Shown here one piece after another: positions 10,471-19,629 of a stretch of 64,000 bases of DNA. Origin of the DNA: an uncultured Paracoccaceae bacterium (GTDB lineage: Bacteria; Pseudomonadota; Alphaproteobacteria; Rhodobacterales; Rhodobacteraceae); assembly GCA_947498415.1 (NCBI GenBank), contig CANMKB010000004.1, forward strand, positions 330,768 to 394,767, given 5' to 3'. The position numbers and the translations under genes were made by a program. The notes beneath the pieces were generated by a model. It was not told the origin of the DNA and did no database searches. It saw only the letters and a list, made by a program, of their open reading frames with translations. Position 1 is the stretch's first letter, and every line of letters starts with the position of its first letter.

Positions 10471-11478
10471 TCAAACTCCTGCTGTCACGGATTGCCACAG
10501 GCGAAACGCCTGTTTTGTTTCAGCAACGTCGTGCACACGTACGAATTGTACGCCTTGTGAAATACCATTGAGTGCTACAGCCAACGAGCCGGGCACGCGA
10601 TCATCTGTGTTGGGGGCCTTGCCAATATCCCCAATAAATCTCTTCCGTGACGCCCCAAGCAAAATGGGGCAACCGAGGCAGTGAAACAGGCTTAACCGTG
10701 CAAGCAGTGCCAAGTTGTGGGCCTGTGTTTTTCCGAAGCCGATGCCTGGGTCCACCACAATTTGATCTCGTGGAATGCCCAAAGCGACAAGCGCGTTGAC
10801 CTGCGTTTCAAGAAAATCATACACGTCGAGCAGCACGTCATCATAACGTGGATCATCCTGCATGGTCGCGGGGTCGCCCTGTGCATGCATGACGCAAACC
10901 GGCGCCTTGGCTGAATTGGCAACTGGGCCAAGATCGGCGTCATATGTAAATCCGGATACATCGTTGACAAGTGTTGCACCTGCCTCCAAGGCCGCCTTGG
11001 CAACGGGCGCTTTACGTGTGTCGATACTGATTGGGGTCGTGATGTTCTTGGCAACGACTTCGATCACTGGCGCGGTTCTGTTGATTTCTTCTTGCACCTG
11101 TACAAAATTCGAACCGGGACGCGTGGATTCTCCGCCGATGTCGATGATCGTTGCACCATCTGTAGCCATCTCTTTGCACCGCGCAATCGCTTGTTCTGGC
11201 GCATTGAATTTCCCACCATCTGAAAAGCTATCTGGTGTGACATTCAAAATGCCCATAATCTGCGGTTGAGCCATGGCAAGACCAGCGACATCCTTGCGAG
11301 GTGCCACCAAGCGACTAATAATGTCCGCTGGAATGTCCGAAGCGGCCACAACTTTAGACGGGCCACCGCGCTTTAAAACTTCAACATGAGTAAACCAACA
11401 CCAGCCACCAGCAAGGGTATGTGCACCGTCCGAACGGGCCGCATCAGTTTGGGCAATTGCTCGATAGTATAACTTCAT
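10471..11478 (-). CDS. folP: Dihydropteroate synthase
   Basis: 335 residues. It joins p-aminobenzoate to the pterin diphosphate in folate synthesis and is the target of sulfonamides. Conserved loops start only at residue 74 (MGILNVTPDSFSDGGKF), followed by GGESTRPGS, ISIDTRKAPVA, VNDVSGF, DPGIGFGKT and GASRKRFIG. About 70 residues at the N-terminus precede the usual start. This extension has no motif I recognise, and the ATG at its head continues in frame without a better internal site. It sits between folB and glmM. Confidence 0.95.
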   Translation of the reverse strand: MKLYYRAIAQTDAARSDGAHTLAGGWCWFTHVEVLKRGGPSKVVAASDIPADIISRLVAPRKDVAGLAMAQPQIMGILNVTPDSFSDGGKFNAPEQAIARCKEMATDGATIIDIGGESTRPGSNFVQVQEEINRTAPVIEVVAKNITTPISIDTRKAPVAKAALEAGATLVNDVSGFTYDADLGPVANSAKAPVCVMHAQGDPATMQDDPRYDDVLLDVYDFLETQVNALVALGIPRDQIVVDPGIGFGKTQAHNLALLARLSLFHCLGCPILLGASRKRFIGDIGKAPNTDDRVPGSLAVALNGISQGVQFVRVHDVAETKQAFRLWQSVTAGV

Positions 11479-11517
11479 AGGTTTTGAATGCGTTATTGAA
11501 ATTAGCTTGGCAAGCTT

Positions 11518-12420
11518 TCAGAGCTTAGTTTGGTCGAGTGTTACGCTATGCGTCGCAAATGTGTCTGATGCGGGCGGGGTTTCGCCGATGGCATAGAGTG
11601 CTGACGCACTCCACTGCGTGGCAAACCAATGCGCAAGATTGATGGCGGATAGCGGTGGTTCATCCGTAGCATCCAGAACCATTTTGGCGGGTGCCCACAG
11701 GCAAATCTTCCCGTTTTTCATCGCCCAATCTAATTCGGTGCGCGTGGCTGCAACGGTAAACCTGTCATCCATCGACACCATGCCCCAGGCCACCTGTTCA
11801 ATCGCCAGCAAATCGATGTTGCGTTGTGCCCAATCCCCATCAGCATGGTTGCCGTGTGCCGGTAGGTCGAGACAAAGCACCAGCGGCACCTCTAAGGCAG
11901 ACAGCTGTTCAATCCATTGGGTCAAATGCGGCGACGCAAGGGCGCCATTTGAGAGAAAAGCAACGGTTGGATGCACGGTCTTTTGGTCAACAGAGCTGGC
12001 CTGCCCCGGCTCCCGTACAATCTCTACCCCAAGGGCGCCATTGCCTTTGTCGAGCTTTTGGATGCGCACAAACACACGAAGCGCCTGCGGTTCTGCCAAA
12101 ACACGATCTGCAATACGTTCCGCCAGAGTCTCAAGCAAGTTCAAACGTTCAGCAGCAAGCTCGTGCTCAATCGCCCAAGTGATCCGATCGTAGGATAAAA
12201 TCAGATCCACATCGTCCCCAAGGTCAGCATCAGGGGCGGCAACCTCGACAACAACATCAAAGGACAATCGCTGTTCCATAGCCCGCTCTGCCTGAAACGC
12301 ACCGATCTCGACTGAAACGATGTGATCGCGCAGCGACAGACGATCATTCACACCATCAATTGGCATGGCTACGGCACGAACCTCCGGATGATCGAATGCG
12401 GATGTAGTCACTTTGGTCAT
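11518..12420 (-). CDS. folB: Dihydroneopterin aldolase with C-terminal extension
   Basis: 300 residues from an ATG preceded by GGGAGCGC; an in-frame start 48 bases further upstream lacks a site. Residues about 28-140 are FolB-like (DHIVSVEIGAFQAERAMEQ; ILSYDRITWAIEHEL; LLETLAERIADRVL), the enzyme that cleaves dihydroneopterin to the hydroxymethyl pterin used by FolP next door. FolB proteins are usually about 120 residues. Here about 155 more follow (from TVAFLSNGALASPHL to the end), with no family I recognise. They resemble neither FolK nor FolP, so they could be a regulatory or structural tail. Confidence 0.85.
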   Translation of the reverse strand: MTKVTTSAFDHPEVRAVAMPIDGVNDRLSLRDHIVSVEIGAFQAERAMEQRLSFDVVVEVAAPDADLGDDVDLILSYDRITWAIEHELAAERLNLLETLAERIADRVLAEPQALRVFVRIQKLDKGNGALGVEIVREPGQASSVDQKTVHPTVAFLSNGALASPHLTQWIEQLSALEVPLVLCLDLPAHGNHADGDWAQRNIDLLAIEQVAWGMVSMDDRFTVAATRTELDWAMKNGKICLWAPAKMVLDATDEPPLSAINLAHWFATQWSASALYAIGETPPASDTFATHSVTLDQTKL

Positions 12421-12487
12421 AAAAAAGCGCTCCCTAATACAGGGAACGCTATAACAGTGCCGAACCAATCAGGCCAGAAGCCTAACC

Positions 12488-13129
12488 TTAGTTCTGCGAC
12501 AAACGTGTCGGAGCACGATAAAAGTGGTGCACACCAATTGTTGCAGTGCGTGTAAACTTACGCGCCCAGCGTGGGTTCACGGCTTTGGTGTGATAGAATG
12601 TTGCTCCAGACGTCAGATCGCGCGGAGCGCCCTCTAACATCAGCTTGGCCACTTTACCAACACGAGCGTAAGCTGCCTTTTCATGGATCACTTCGCTATA
12701 GCCGTCACAGGTATAGGTGAACTGGCATGCGTATTTACGCCCTGTTCCCTGATTGATGACCTTACAAACGCTCTCTGGGAACTTTGCACTGTCGACCCGG
12801 TTCAAGATCACCTCAGCCACAGCAAATTGACCACGCACGCTTTCGCCACGTGCCTCAAAGTACAGAGCCTGTGCTAAACACTCCCACTGAGCGTCACCAG
12901 TCACATTTGGCTGAGTATCAATCCAAGAACGTGTGTGTTCGATCTCTACAGTTTTGGCTTCGGGCTTTTTGCGAAAGTTCAACAGAGACCGCAGTCGCTC
13001 TCCGCTCATGCTCGCAAGTTGTTGTTGTTCAGTCGTCAGGGCCTGCTCCACAGGATCAACCGGGGTATCGGCCAAAGCCGATCCGGCCATCATGCAGATG
13101 GCTAGTATAGTAGTCTTAAAGACGCGCAT
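12488..13129 (-). CDS. SleB-type cell wall hydrolase, secreted
   Basis: 213 residues. The start is the ATG giving MRVFKTTILAICMMAGSALA, a signal peptide with ALA cleavage; the open frame runs further upstream but would bury this signal. Residues about 90-210 match the hydrolase_2/SleB fold: ECLAQALYFEARGES with the likely catalytic Glu, AEVILNRVDSAKFPESVCKVI, CQFTYTCDG and GATFYHTKAVNPRWA. In non-sporulating alphaproteobacteria this family trims peptidoglycan. Two Cys pairs (VCKVI and CQFTYTC) suggest disulfides in the periplasm. Confidence 0.86.
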   Translation of the reverse strand: MRVFKTTILAICMMAGSALADTPVDPVEQALTTEQQQLASMSGERLRSLLNFRKKPEAKTVEIEHTRSWIDTQPNVTGDAQWECLAQALYFEARGESVRGQFAVAEVILNRVDSAKFPESVCKVINQGTGRKYACQFTYTCDGYSEVIHEKAAYARVGKVAKLMLEGAPRDLTSGATFYHTKAVNPRWARKFTRTATIGVHHFYRAPTRLSQN

Positions 13130-13227
13130 GGCAGCCTCGCTATTACGGGCGCCGGCCCCCAACCGGCAAAATACCGGCGGGGTGATACAGAATTTTTACT
13201 TTCAGGTCTAGATGCCGCAAAGTCGCG

Positions 13228-13259
13228 CTGGATTTTGCCTTAATTTTAACAAAATCCAG
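13228..13259. repeat. Perfect 10-bp inverted repeat downstream of the PPDK-like gene
   Basis: CTGGATTTTG and CAAAATCCAG flank a 12-base AT-rich loop, 16 bases after the stop of the minus-strand PPDK-like gene and about 100 bases before the SleB start. On the minus strand no T-run follows, so it is not a classic terminator. It could be an RNA processing or 3' stability hairpin, or an operator for the hydrolase gene. Confidence 0.6.
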
Positions 13260-13274
13260 TGACCTCCACAGCAC

Positions 13275-15818
13275 TTACCACCCCATCTTGTCATTGATAG
13301 CAAGTTGAGCCGCTGCCAGCCGCGCAACCGGAACGCGAAAAGGCGAGCACGACACGTAATCGATTCCCACTTTTCGACAAAACGCAATCGATTCGGGGCT
13401 ACCACCATGTTCCCCACAAACGGATAACAGCAAGTTCGGCTGAGCCGCTCGACCACGCTCAGCACCCAACTTAATTAACTCACCAACACCTTCGGCATCA
13501 AGGGTGTGGAACGGGTCTTCGGGGTAGACCCCTTGCTGCACATAAGCTGACATAAACCGCCCAGCGTCATCGCGTGACAACCCATAGGTCATTTGTGTCA
13601 GGTCGTTTGTGCCAAAACTAAAGAAGTGACAGTGCGGGGCAATATCCTCGGCCCGCAAAGCAGCTCTGGGCGTTTCAACCATAACGCCCAGGCGATAGTT
13701 GAAATCTGCCGATTTTTCTGTGCGTACGGCAGCCGCCACCGCATCAATGCGAGTCTTGACCAGCTCGACTTCGCGTTTTGCGCTCACCAGAGGGATCATA
13801 ATCTCAGGCACAACCACAGCCCCGGCGGCAGAAGCTTCAAGCGTCGCTTCAAAAATCGCACGGGCCTGCATTTCGTAAATTTCAGGGAAAGTGATCCCAA
13901 CGCGCACGCCCCGCATCCCCAACATCGGGTTGTATTCGCCCAAAGCTTCGATTCGACGCTCAACACGTGACAGCGGCAGGTTCAACGCCTCGGCCAAATC
14001 ACGCATCCCAATACGGTCGGTTGGCAAGAATTCATGCAATGGCGGATCAAACAAGCGAATGCACACCGATTGCCCCTGCATGATGCGGAACAATTCGGCA
14101 AAGTCATTACGCTGCATCGGAAGCAATCGCTCCAGCGCGGCGCGTTGATCTTCTGCTTCATCTGCAAAGATCATCTCGCGCATCACGGTCAAACGATCTT
14201 CTTCAAAGAACATGTGTTCTGTCCGGCAGAGACCAATGCCCTGCGCTTTGAAATTACGAGCGGTCTTAGCATCGGCGGGCGTATCCGCATTTGCGCGCAC
14301 CTCAATGTCGCGGCTCTCATCGGCCCATTGCAAGAGCTTTTGGAATGCATCGCCTAAGGCGGCCTCCAGCATCTGTGGCTCACCAGACAATACCTGACCA
14401 TTGGTCCCATCAATCGTGATGACATCGCCCGCCTTAAAGCTACGCCCATCTTGTGTCAGCAAAGTTTGTTTGCGCGTTTGAAACCGAATGGAATTTGCAC
14501 CAACCACGCAGGGCAATCCCAACCCACGAGCAATGACTGCGGCGTGGCTCGTCACACCACCACGTTCTGTCAAAACAGCAGAGGACGCATGCATGCCACG
14601 AATGTCTTCGGGGCTGGTTTCACGGCGCACCAGAATGCAGGCTTCGCCACGGGCCTCGTGCGCCTGCGCCTCGTTTGCGGAAAATACGATTTTCCCGCTT
14701 GCGGCACCTGGACTGGCGGCAACCCCCTCGCCGATCATGTCGCGCTCTGCCTTTGGATCAATCTGACGGTGCAGCAGTTCATTCAACGCACGAGGCTCAA
14801 CCCGCATCAAGGCCTCTTCACGAGAAATGATACCGTCTTCAGCAAGGTCCACTGCAATTTGAACGGCTGCGCGGGCGTTTCTTTGCACCCGCACCCCATC
14901 AAGAATATGAACCTTGCCGTTTTCAATTGTGAATTCGACCTGCATTTCTTCGCGCAGGCGCTGCCGCATCAGCTTGGCGTGTTTCACTAAGGCATCAAAA
15001 GCGTCGGGCAGCTTATCTTGTAGTGAAGGGCCGCGCTGGTCTTTGGCCAAGTACAAAGACTTTTTCCCAGCCTGAAGCGCATCCCGCCCCTGCGATTGCG
15101 ACAAATATCGGCCAATCGTGCGAACATCACCCGTGGTGCCATCCACCAACTGCAATACGCCAGAGCCACTTTCCCCTTGCCCAAGTCCTAGGGTCATCGC
15201 CTGAACCACAAGACCAAGCCCCGCATCCGCAGGTGCCCCTTTGGCCATTCTGAGCAAACGCGCAGAAGTGCCCTCCCAAGCGCGTGCCATTGATCGCAGT
15301 ACAGCGGCCAATTGAACCCGCGGATCTTGGGGGAATGCCTCTTCGGCCTCTTCTGCATAGGCATCAAGCACTTCGCGCAATGCATCTGGGCTGGCAAGGT
15401 CAATGTCATCAAACATATCAGGATCAAGCCGGGCAACATGGACCGAATAAGCCTGAATAAATCGCAGATACAGACCATCAGCCGCTTCTTTGCCAATCTG
15501 CTTTGTTAGATCCGCATGGCGTGCAGCGTTAATTCCAATGTTTAAAACCGCACCCGGGCCACCCCAATCTGGGTCTTGAGAGCTTGGGCGCACGCACAGC
15601 AACTGGCCGTCCTCGAATGGGGCCATAAGCCAATCAATATCAGGCAGATCACCTGCCGCGATGCGATGCACAGCCTTAAAGGACAAAGCAACCGTCATCG
15701 GCACCGGCAGATCAAGGCGCACCAAACGCTGCAAACACTTTGCCCGGCCGCCATGTGTATGGGCAGCCATCGGGGCGACATTTGTCACATAGGTGATGTC
15801 TGGGTCATTTTGCTGCAC
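13275..15818 (-). CDS. Divergent pyruvate,phosphate dikinase-like protein (PEP-utilising enzyme)
   Basis: 847 residues from a GTG preceded by AACAGGAGCGCC; an ATG 30 bases upstream has no ribosome site. The C-terminal two thirds look functional as a PEP-utilising enzyme: phosphohistidine motif ERGGVTSHAAVIARG, barrel residues GLCRTEHMFF, RLFDPPLHEFLP and VMVETPRAALRAEDI, FFSFGTNDLTQMTYG, and the catalytic Cys in SVCGEHGGSP. The N-terminal ATP-grasp half is degenerate. The usual RSGA...MPGMMDT stretch is replaced by RPSSQDPDWGGPGAV, and the final LQTRNG becomes LDGVRV. PPDK normally interconverts pyruvate and PEP. Whether this one still uses ATP is doubtful. Called ppdK-like only. Confidence 0.78.
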   Translation of the reverse strand: MQQNDPDITYVTNVAPMAAHTHGGRAKCLQRLVRLDLPVPMTVALSFKAVHRIAAGDLPDIDWLMAPFEDGQLLCVRPSSQDPDWGGPGAVLNIGINAARHADLTKQIGKEAADGLYLRFIQAYSVHVARLDPDMFDDIDLASPDALREVLDAYAEEAEEAFPQDPRVQLAAVLRSMARAWEGTSARLLRMAKGAPADAGLGLVVQAMTLGLGQGESGSGVLQLVDGTTGDVRTIGRYLSQSQGRDALQAGKKSLYLAKDQRGPSLQDKLPDAFDALVKHAKLMRQRLREEMQVEFTIENGKVHILDGVRVQRNARAAVQIAVDLAEDGIISREEALMRVEPRALNELLHRQIDPKAERDMIGEGVAASPGAASGKIVFSANEAQAHEARGEACILVRRETSPEDIRGMHASSAVLTERGGVTSHAAVIARGLGLPCVVGANSIRFQTRKQTLLTQDGRSFKAGDVITIDGTNGQVLSGEPQMLEAALGDAFQKLLQWADESRDIEVRANADTPADAKTARNFKAQGIGLCRTEHMFFEEDRLTVMREMIFADEAEDQRAALERLLPMQRNDFAELFRIMQGQSVCIRLFDPPLHEFLPTDRIGMRDLAEALNLPLSRVERRIEALGEYNPMLGMRGVRVGITFPEIYEMQARAIFEATLEASAAGAVVVPEIMIPLVSAKREVELVKTRIDAVAAAVRTEKSADFNYRLGVMVETPRAALRAEDIAPHCHFFSFGTNDLTQMTYGLSRDDAGRFMSAYVQQGVYPEDPFHTLDAEGVGELIKLGAERGRAAQPNLLLSVCGEHGGSPESIAFCRKVGIDYVSCSPFRVPVARLAAAQLAINDKMGW

Positions 15819-15881
15819 TGCGGCGCTCCTGTTGCGTCGCTGCAGCATACGCCTCGTATGGGTTCAGGCAAGAAAAAGCGT

Positions 15882-15966
15882 ACGGCGCGGTAGTGTACCG
15901 CGCCGTTACGTAACTTTCGAATTTTCTGCGAAAATTCGGTTTTGAGTATTTATGGAAAGATGAAGC
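15882..15966 (+). repeat. Two-hairpin dispersed repeat, copy 1
   Basis: First hairpin ACGGCGCGGTA / TACCGCGCCGT (11 bp, 3-base loop). Second hairpin CGAATTTTC / GAAAATTCG (9 bp, loop TGC). The conserved tail GAGTATTTATGGAAAGATGA follows. It fills the gap between the PPDK-like gene and the glyS stop. Its stems differ completely from the other copies, yet pair perfectly. Confidence 0.8.
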
Positions 15967-15968
15967 CG

Positions 15969-18020
15969 TTAGCCCTCGACCTTTGTTAGATCGGCCACCG
16001 AGTTGCACAATTTGCGAATGCGCGACAGCAAATTTAGGCGATTGCGGCGCACCACCTCGTTGTCGCTGTTCACCTGAACCGCCTCAAAAAACGCATCAAT
16101 CGGGGCGCGTAGACCCGCAAGACCAGACATGGCGGCTGCGAAATCCTCGCCACGGATGGCTTCGGCGATTGGCTCTTCGAATTTATCAAGGGCCGCAAAG
16201 AGAGCTTTCTCTGTTTCGTCCTCAGCGTATTTCAAATCCGCTCCGTAAGAGTATTCGACACCATCTTTGTCTTCGGCTTGCGAGACGATGTTATTGGCGC
16301 GTTTGAAGCCTTGCAGCAGGTTCGTACCATCCTCTGTGGATAGGAACCCTTGCAGCGCTTTGGCACGATTCACCAGCAATGCAATGTCATCATTCCCATC
16401 CATCGCGATACAGGCGTCGATCACGTCGTGGCGGATGCCTTGGTCGCGCAGGAAGACTTTGAGGCGGTCGTGGAAGAAGGAGAGGAGGTCATCCATATTT
16501 GCATCGCTGCGCACAGGCAGGGCCTTTAGTGGCGCCGTCACCTCGTTTTGAAGAATGAGGCGAATAACACCCAAAGCCGCACGCCGCAGGGCAAACGGGT
16601 CTTTTGACCCCGTTGGCTTTTCATCAATCGCCCAGAACCCTGTCAGCAGGTCCAGCTTATCTGCCAGCGCGACGGCCACAGACACCGGAGCAGTTGGCAC
16701 ATCATCAGATGGGCCGAGTGGGGAATAGTGTTCGGTCGCTGCCACTGCGGTTTCAGCAGGGTGCCCTGCGAATTCTGCATAATAACGGCCCATCAGGCCT
16801 TGCAGTTCTGGGAATTCGTAAACCATTTCAGACGAAAGATCAGCCTTCGCCCAACGCGCGGCCTTCTCTGCAAGATCAGCATCAGCACCCACAATCGGAG
16901 CGATCTCACGCGCCAGCGCCGCAATGCGTTCAATACGTTCGGCCTGCGAGCCCAGCTTATTGTGGAAGGTCACATTGGTCAGCTTTTCAATCCACTCAGA
17001 TGCGCCAGCTTTCGCGGTGCGCACATCGTTTTCCCAGAAGAATTTGGCATCGGACAAACGAGCGAACAGAACCTTTTGGTTGCCTGCCAGAATGGTGGCA
17101 CCGTTGTCTTTGGTTTCACGGTTGGCGACGGTGATGAACTTTTCGATCCGACCAGTCTTAGGATTACGGATCGAAAAGAATTTTTGGTGTTCTTTCATCG
17201 AGGTCTGCAAGACCTCTGGCGGCAGGTTCAAAAAGTCTTCGGCAATGTCGCCCATCAAGGTGACAGGCCATTCGACCAAACCGGCGACTTCAGCCAACAG
17301 GCCCTTGTCTTCGACCACCTCAAGCCCCTGCGCAAATGCAAGATTTTGCGCATCAGAGGCAATCATCTCGGCCCGTTCTTCGGCAGAGAGCACCACATAG
17401 TCGCGCTTGAGCTTTGCGGCGTAATCTTCAAAACCAGTGACCGCGAAACGGCCAGAGCCCATAAAGCGGTGACCTTCGGTGGTGTCGCCAGATTTGATAC
17501 CGTCGATATCCATTGGCACAACTTCGGTACCGGTCTCATTCGTGGTGATGCAAAGGATTGAATGCAACGGGCGCACCCACCGCAAAGACCCTGCCCCCCA
17601 ACGCATGGATTTGGGCCATGGGAAGTTACGGATGGTGTCTTCAAGTACCTCTGCCACGATCTCTTCCGCTGGGCGGCCGGGCTTTTCGATGCTCGCAAAA
17701 TAGACCGCCCCTTTCGGAGTGTCGCGCTCTTCGAGCTGATCCATGGTCAGGCCAGCACCACGCAAAAAGCCTTCGATGGCTTTTTCCGGAGCGCCCACTT
17801 TCGGGCCTTTGCGCTCTTCGCGCACGGTTGGGCTTTCTGCCAACATCCCCTCAAGCGCGAGGGTCAGGCGCCGCGGGGTCGAAAAGGCTGAGGCATGCGC
17901 ATAGGTCAGACCCGCGGCCACCAAGCCATCGGTCACACGTTTTTTCAGATCATCCGCTGCACGGGTTTGCATACGCGCAGGAATTTCTTCGGAAAACAGT
18001 TCAATCAGCAGATCAGGCAT
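15969..18020 (-). CDS. glyS: Glycyl-tRNA synthetase beta subunit
   Basis: 683 residues, the usual length of the bacterial beta chain. With GlyQ it forms the alpha2-beta2 enzyme that charges tRNA-Gly; this chain binds the tRNA. It starts MPDLLIELFSEEIPARMQ and contains STPRRLTLAL, GHRFM and the HD-like stretch PEVLQTSMKEHQKFF. The C-terminus carries the anticodon-binding region (LLSFFHDRLKVFLRDQGIRHDVIDA). Two bases separate its start from the stop of the preceding small membrane protein, so glyQ, that gene and glyS are one operon. Confidence 0.96.
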   Translation of the reverse strand: MPDLLIELFSEEIPARMQTRAADDLKKRVTDGLVAAGLTYAHASAFSTPRRLTLALEGMLAESPTVREERKGPKVGAPEKAIEGFLRGAGLTMDQLEERDTPKGAVYFASIEKPGRPAEEIVAEVLEDTIRNFPWPKSMRWGAGSLRWVRPLHSILCITTNETGTEVVPMDIDGIKSGDTTEGHRFMGSGRFAVTGFEDYAAKLKRDYVVLSAEERAEMIASDAQNLAFAQGLEVVEDKGLLAEVAGLVEWPVTLMGDIAEDFLNLPPEVLQTSMKEHQKFFSIRNPKTGRIEKFITVANRETKDNGATILAGNQKVLFARLSDAKFFWENDVRTAKAGASEWIEKLTNVTFHNKLGSQAERIERIAALAREIAPIVGADADLAEKAARWAKADLSSEMVYEFPELQGLMGRYYAEFAGHPAETAVAATEHYSPLGPSDDVPTAPVSVAVALADKLDLLTGFWAIDEKPTGSKDPFALRRAALGVIRLILQNEVTAPLKALPVRSDANMDDLLSFFHDRLKVFLRDQGIRHDVIDACIAMDGNDDIALLVNRAKALQGFLSTEDGTNLLQGFKRANNIVSQAEDKDGVEYSYGADLKYAEDETEKALFAALDKFEEPIAEAIRGEDFAAAMSGLAGLRAPIDAFFEAVQVNSDNEVVRRNRLNLLSRIRKLCNSVADLTKVEG

Positions 18021-18022
18021 AT

Positions 18023-18550
18023 TTATTGGCCTCCCGGTTTAGGCGGGCAAAAGTCAGGGGCGTCATCACCGTCAAAGACGATCTCGCCACATTTGTTAAT
18101 TTGATGCCAGGCAAAGCCCCGGCCATCTGGCAAGATCGCGACGATGCGGTCGATGCCATATTCAATGTTCTCGGTGCCAAGAAAGGCCAACGCTTCGCCA
18201 GACTGCAAAGCCGCGCTGATTTCACCAGCGTTAAAACACTCAAACCAGCCGGGCGCATTCAGCGGCTCGGCTTGTTCATAGGGTTGATAAGTTTCTGTCA
18301 GCAAAGGTTGGCTCATGCTGGTGGTGAAACACGCACGATACCGGATTGGAGAACTGCCCGCATCAATCGCCTGAAAGTCTTCATACAAAATGACTTCTGG
18401 CTGATTGTTGGCCATCAAGGTCAGTTGCACGTCATCCTCTCCCGTCGCGCTGACCGGTTCGTAGAATGCATGAATCTGAAAATACCAAACCGCGACGCCG
18501 GCTACCAATGCAGACAAAACAACGATCCCCGCTACAAGCTTTCCTGTCAC
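18023..18550 (-). CDS. Small membrane-anchored protein of the glyQ-glyS operon (DUF6446-like)
   Basis: 175 residues from a GTG that overlaps the glyQ stop by four bases (GTGA). An N-terminal anchor ([21 protein letters not shown]) leads into a periplasmic domain with [56 protein letters not shown] and FCPP. Three or four conserved-looking Cys may form disulfides. I recall a Rhodobacteraceae family of unknown function (DUF6446) at this locus. Why it sits inside the glycyl-tRNA synthetase operon is unexplained. Confidence 0.75.
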   Translation of the reverse strand: MTGKLVAGIVVLSALVAGVAVWYFQIHAFYEPVSATGEDDVQLTLMANNQPEVILYEDFQAIDAGSSPIRYRACFTTSMSQPLLTETYQPYEQAEPLNAPGWFECFNAGEISAALQSGEALAFLGTENIEYGIDRIVAILPDGRGFAWHQINKCGEIVFDGDDAPDFCPPKPGGQ

Positions 18551-19476
18551 GCCGCCGCCCCTGCTGCATTCGTGAGCACAAAGGCATCGGCGCATTGTTT
18601 GGCCAGGGCACGCACGCGGCCGATATAGGCTTGGCGCTCGGTGACAGAAATCACTCCACGTGCATCCAGAAGGTTGAAAATATGGCTGGCCTTAATGCAC
18701 TGGTCGTAGGCCGGGTGGGCCATAATGATTTTCTTGCCGGTTTTTGGATCGATGTGCTCTTGGCTGAGGATAGCCTCACACTCTGCTTCCGCTTCCTCAA
18801 AGTGGCGCAGCAACACTTCGGTGTTGGCCACATCAAAGTTCCAGCGCGCGTATTCTTCTTCGGTTTGTTTAAATACATCACCGTATGTCAGTGCAATCGG
18901 TGCATCAGGATCGTTGAAGGGCATGTCCATCACGTGATCTACACCCAAAACATACATCGCCAATCGCTCTAGGCCATATGTCAGCTCGCCGGAAACCGGG
19001 TGGCAATCGTGGCCCCCGACCTGTTGGAAATAGGTAAACTGGCTGACCTCCATGCCGTCGCACCACACTTCCCAGCCAAGACCCCAGGCGCCCAAGGTTG
19101 GGCTTTCCCAGTCATCCTCAACAAAGCGGATGTCATGCATCTCCATGTCGATGCCAATCGCTTCAAGTGAACCAAGATACAGCTCTTGCAAATTGGGCGG
19201 GCTTGGTTTGATCAGGGTTTGGAACTGATAGTAGTGCTGCAAGCGGTTTGGGTTTTCCCCATAACGCCCATCGGTCGGGCGACGCGAGGGCTGAACGTAA
19301 GCCGCGGCCCAAGACTTTCCGCCCAAAGACCGCAAAGTTGTTGCCGGGTGAAATGTGCCTGCGCCCACTTCCATGTCGTAGGGCTGCATGATCGCACAGC
19401 CTTTTTGCGCCCAGTAATTCTGAAGACGCAAAATGATCTCTTGGAAAGAACGTGGTTTGCTTGTCGTATCTGCCAT
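18547..19476 (-). CDS. glyQ: Glycyl-tRNA synthetase alpha subunit
   Basis: 309 residues. This chain carries the class II aminoacylation core. It starts [20 protein letters not shown], then [40 protein letters not shown], the [20 protein letters not shown] motif and FTYFQQVGG. The family consistently runs YFQQ.GG then [11 protein letters not shown], which is present. It is first in a minus-strand operon with the small membrane protein and glyS. Confidence 0.97.
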   Translation of the reverse strand: MADTTSKPRSFQEIILRLQNYWAQKGCAIMQPYDMEVGAGTFHPATTLRSLGGKSWAAAYVQPSRRPTDGRYGENPNRLQHYYQFQTLIKPSPPNLQELYLGSLEAIGIDMEMHDIRFVEDDWESPTLGAWGLGWEVWCDGMEVSQFTYFQQVGGHDCHPVSGELTYGLERLAMYVLGVDHVMDMPFNDPDAPIALTYGDVFKQTEEEYARWNFDVANTEVLLRHFEEAEAECEAILSQEHIDPKTGKKIIMAHPAYDQCIKASHIFNLLDARGVISVTERQAYIGRVRALAKQCADAFVLTNAAGAAA

Positions 19477-19629
19477 GGCCCTGCCCTTTTGAAGTGCGAT
19501 TTGTTCCTATGCGCAACAGAGTGGCGGGTCAATTGCAGCAAATGGGAATTTAAGGATGCATGTGGGGTGAGAATTGGTAAAAGATCGCTGAAACAGGAAA
19601 TTATTGTCACCGAAGGGCCACGTAAGAAT

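Noticed and set aside
11591..11608. AGAGTGCTGACGCACT in folB also occurs upstream of repeat copy 5 (about 46996-47012)
   Set aside because: A 16-base match by chance is expected about once in a window this size, and the folB copy is ordinary coding sequence.
13147..13184. Several CCGG palindromes with TATTTTG upstream of the SleB gene
   Set aside because: Lacks the two-hairpin order and the GAAAGATGAAG tail, so not counted as a repeat copy.
15819..15848. ATG start for the PPDK-like gene 30 bases upstream of the chosen GTG
   Set aside because: The GTG has AGGAG at the right distance; the ATG has no ribosome site. Not fully excluded.
19186..19629. Upstream extension of the pseudoprotease frame by 148 codons
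   Set aside because: It runs antisense through glyQ, and the internal ATG starts a perfect signal peptide.
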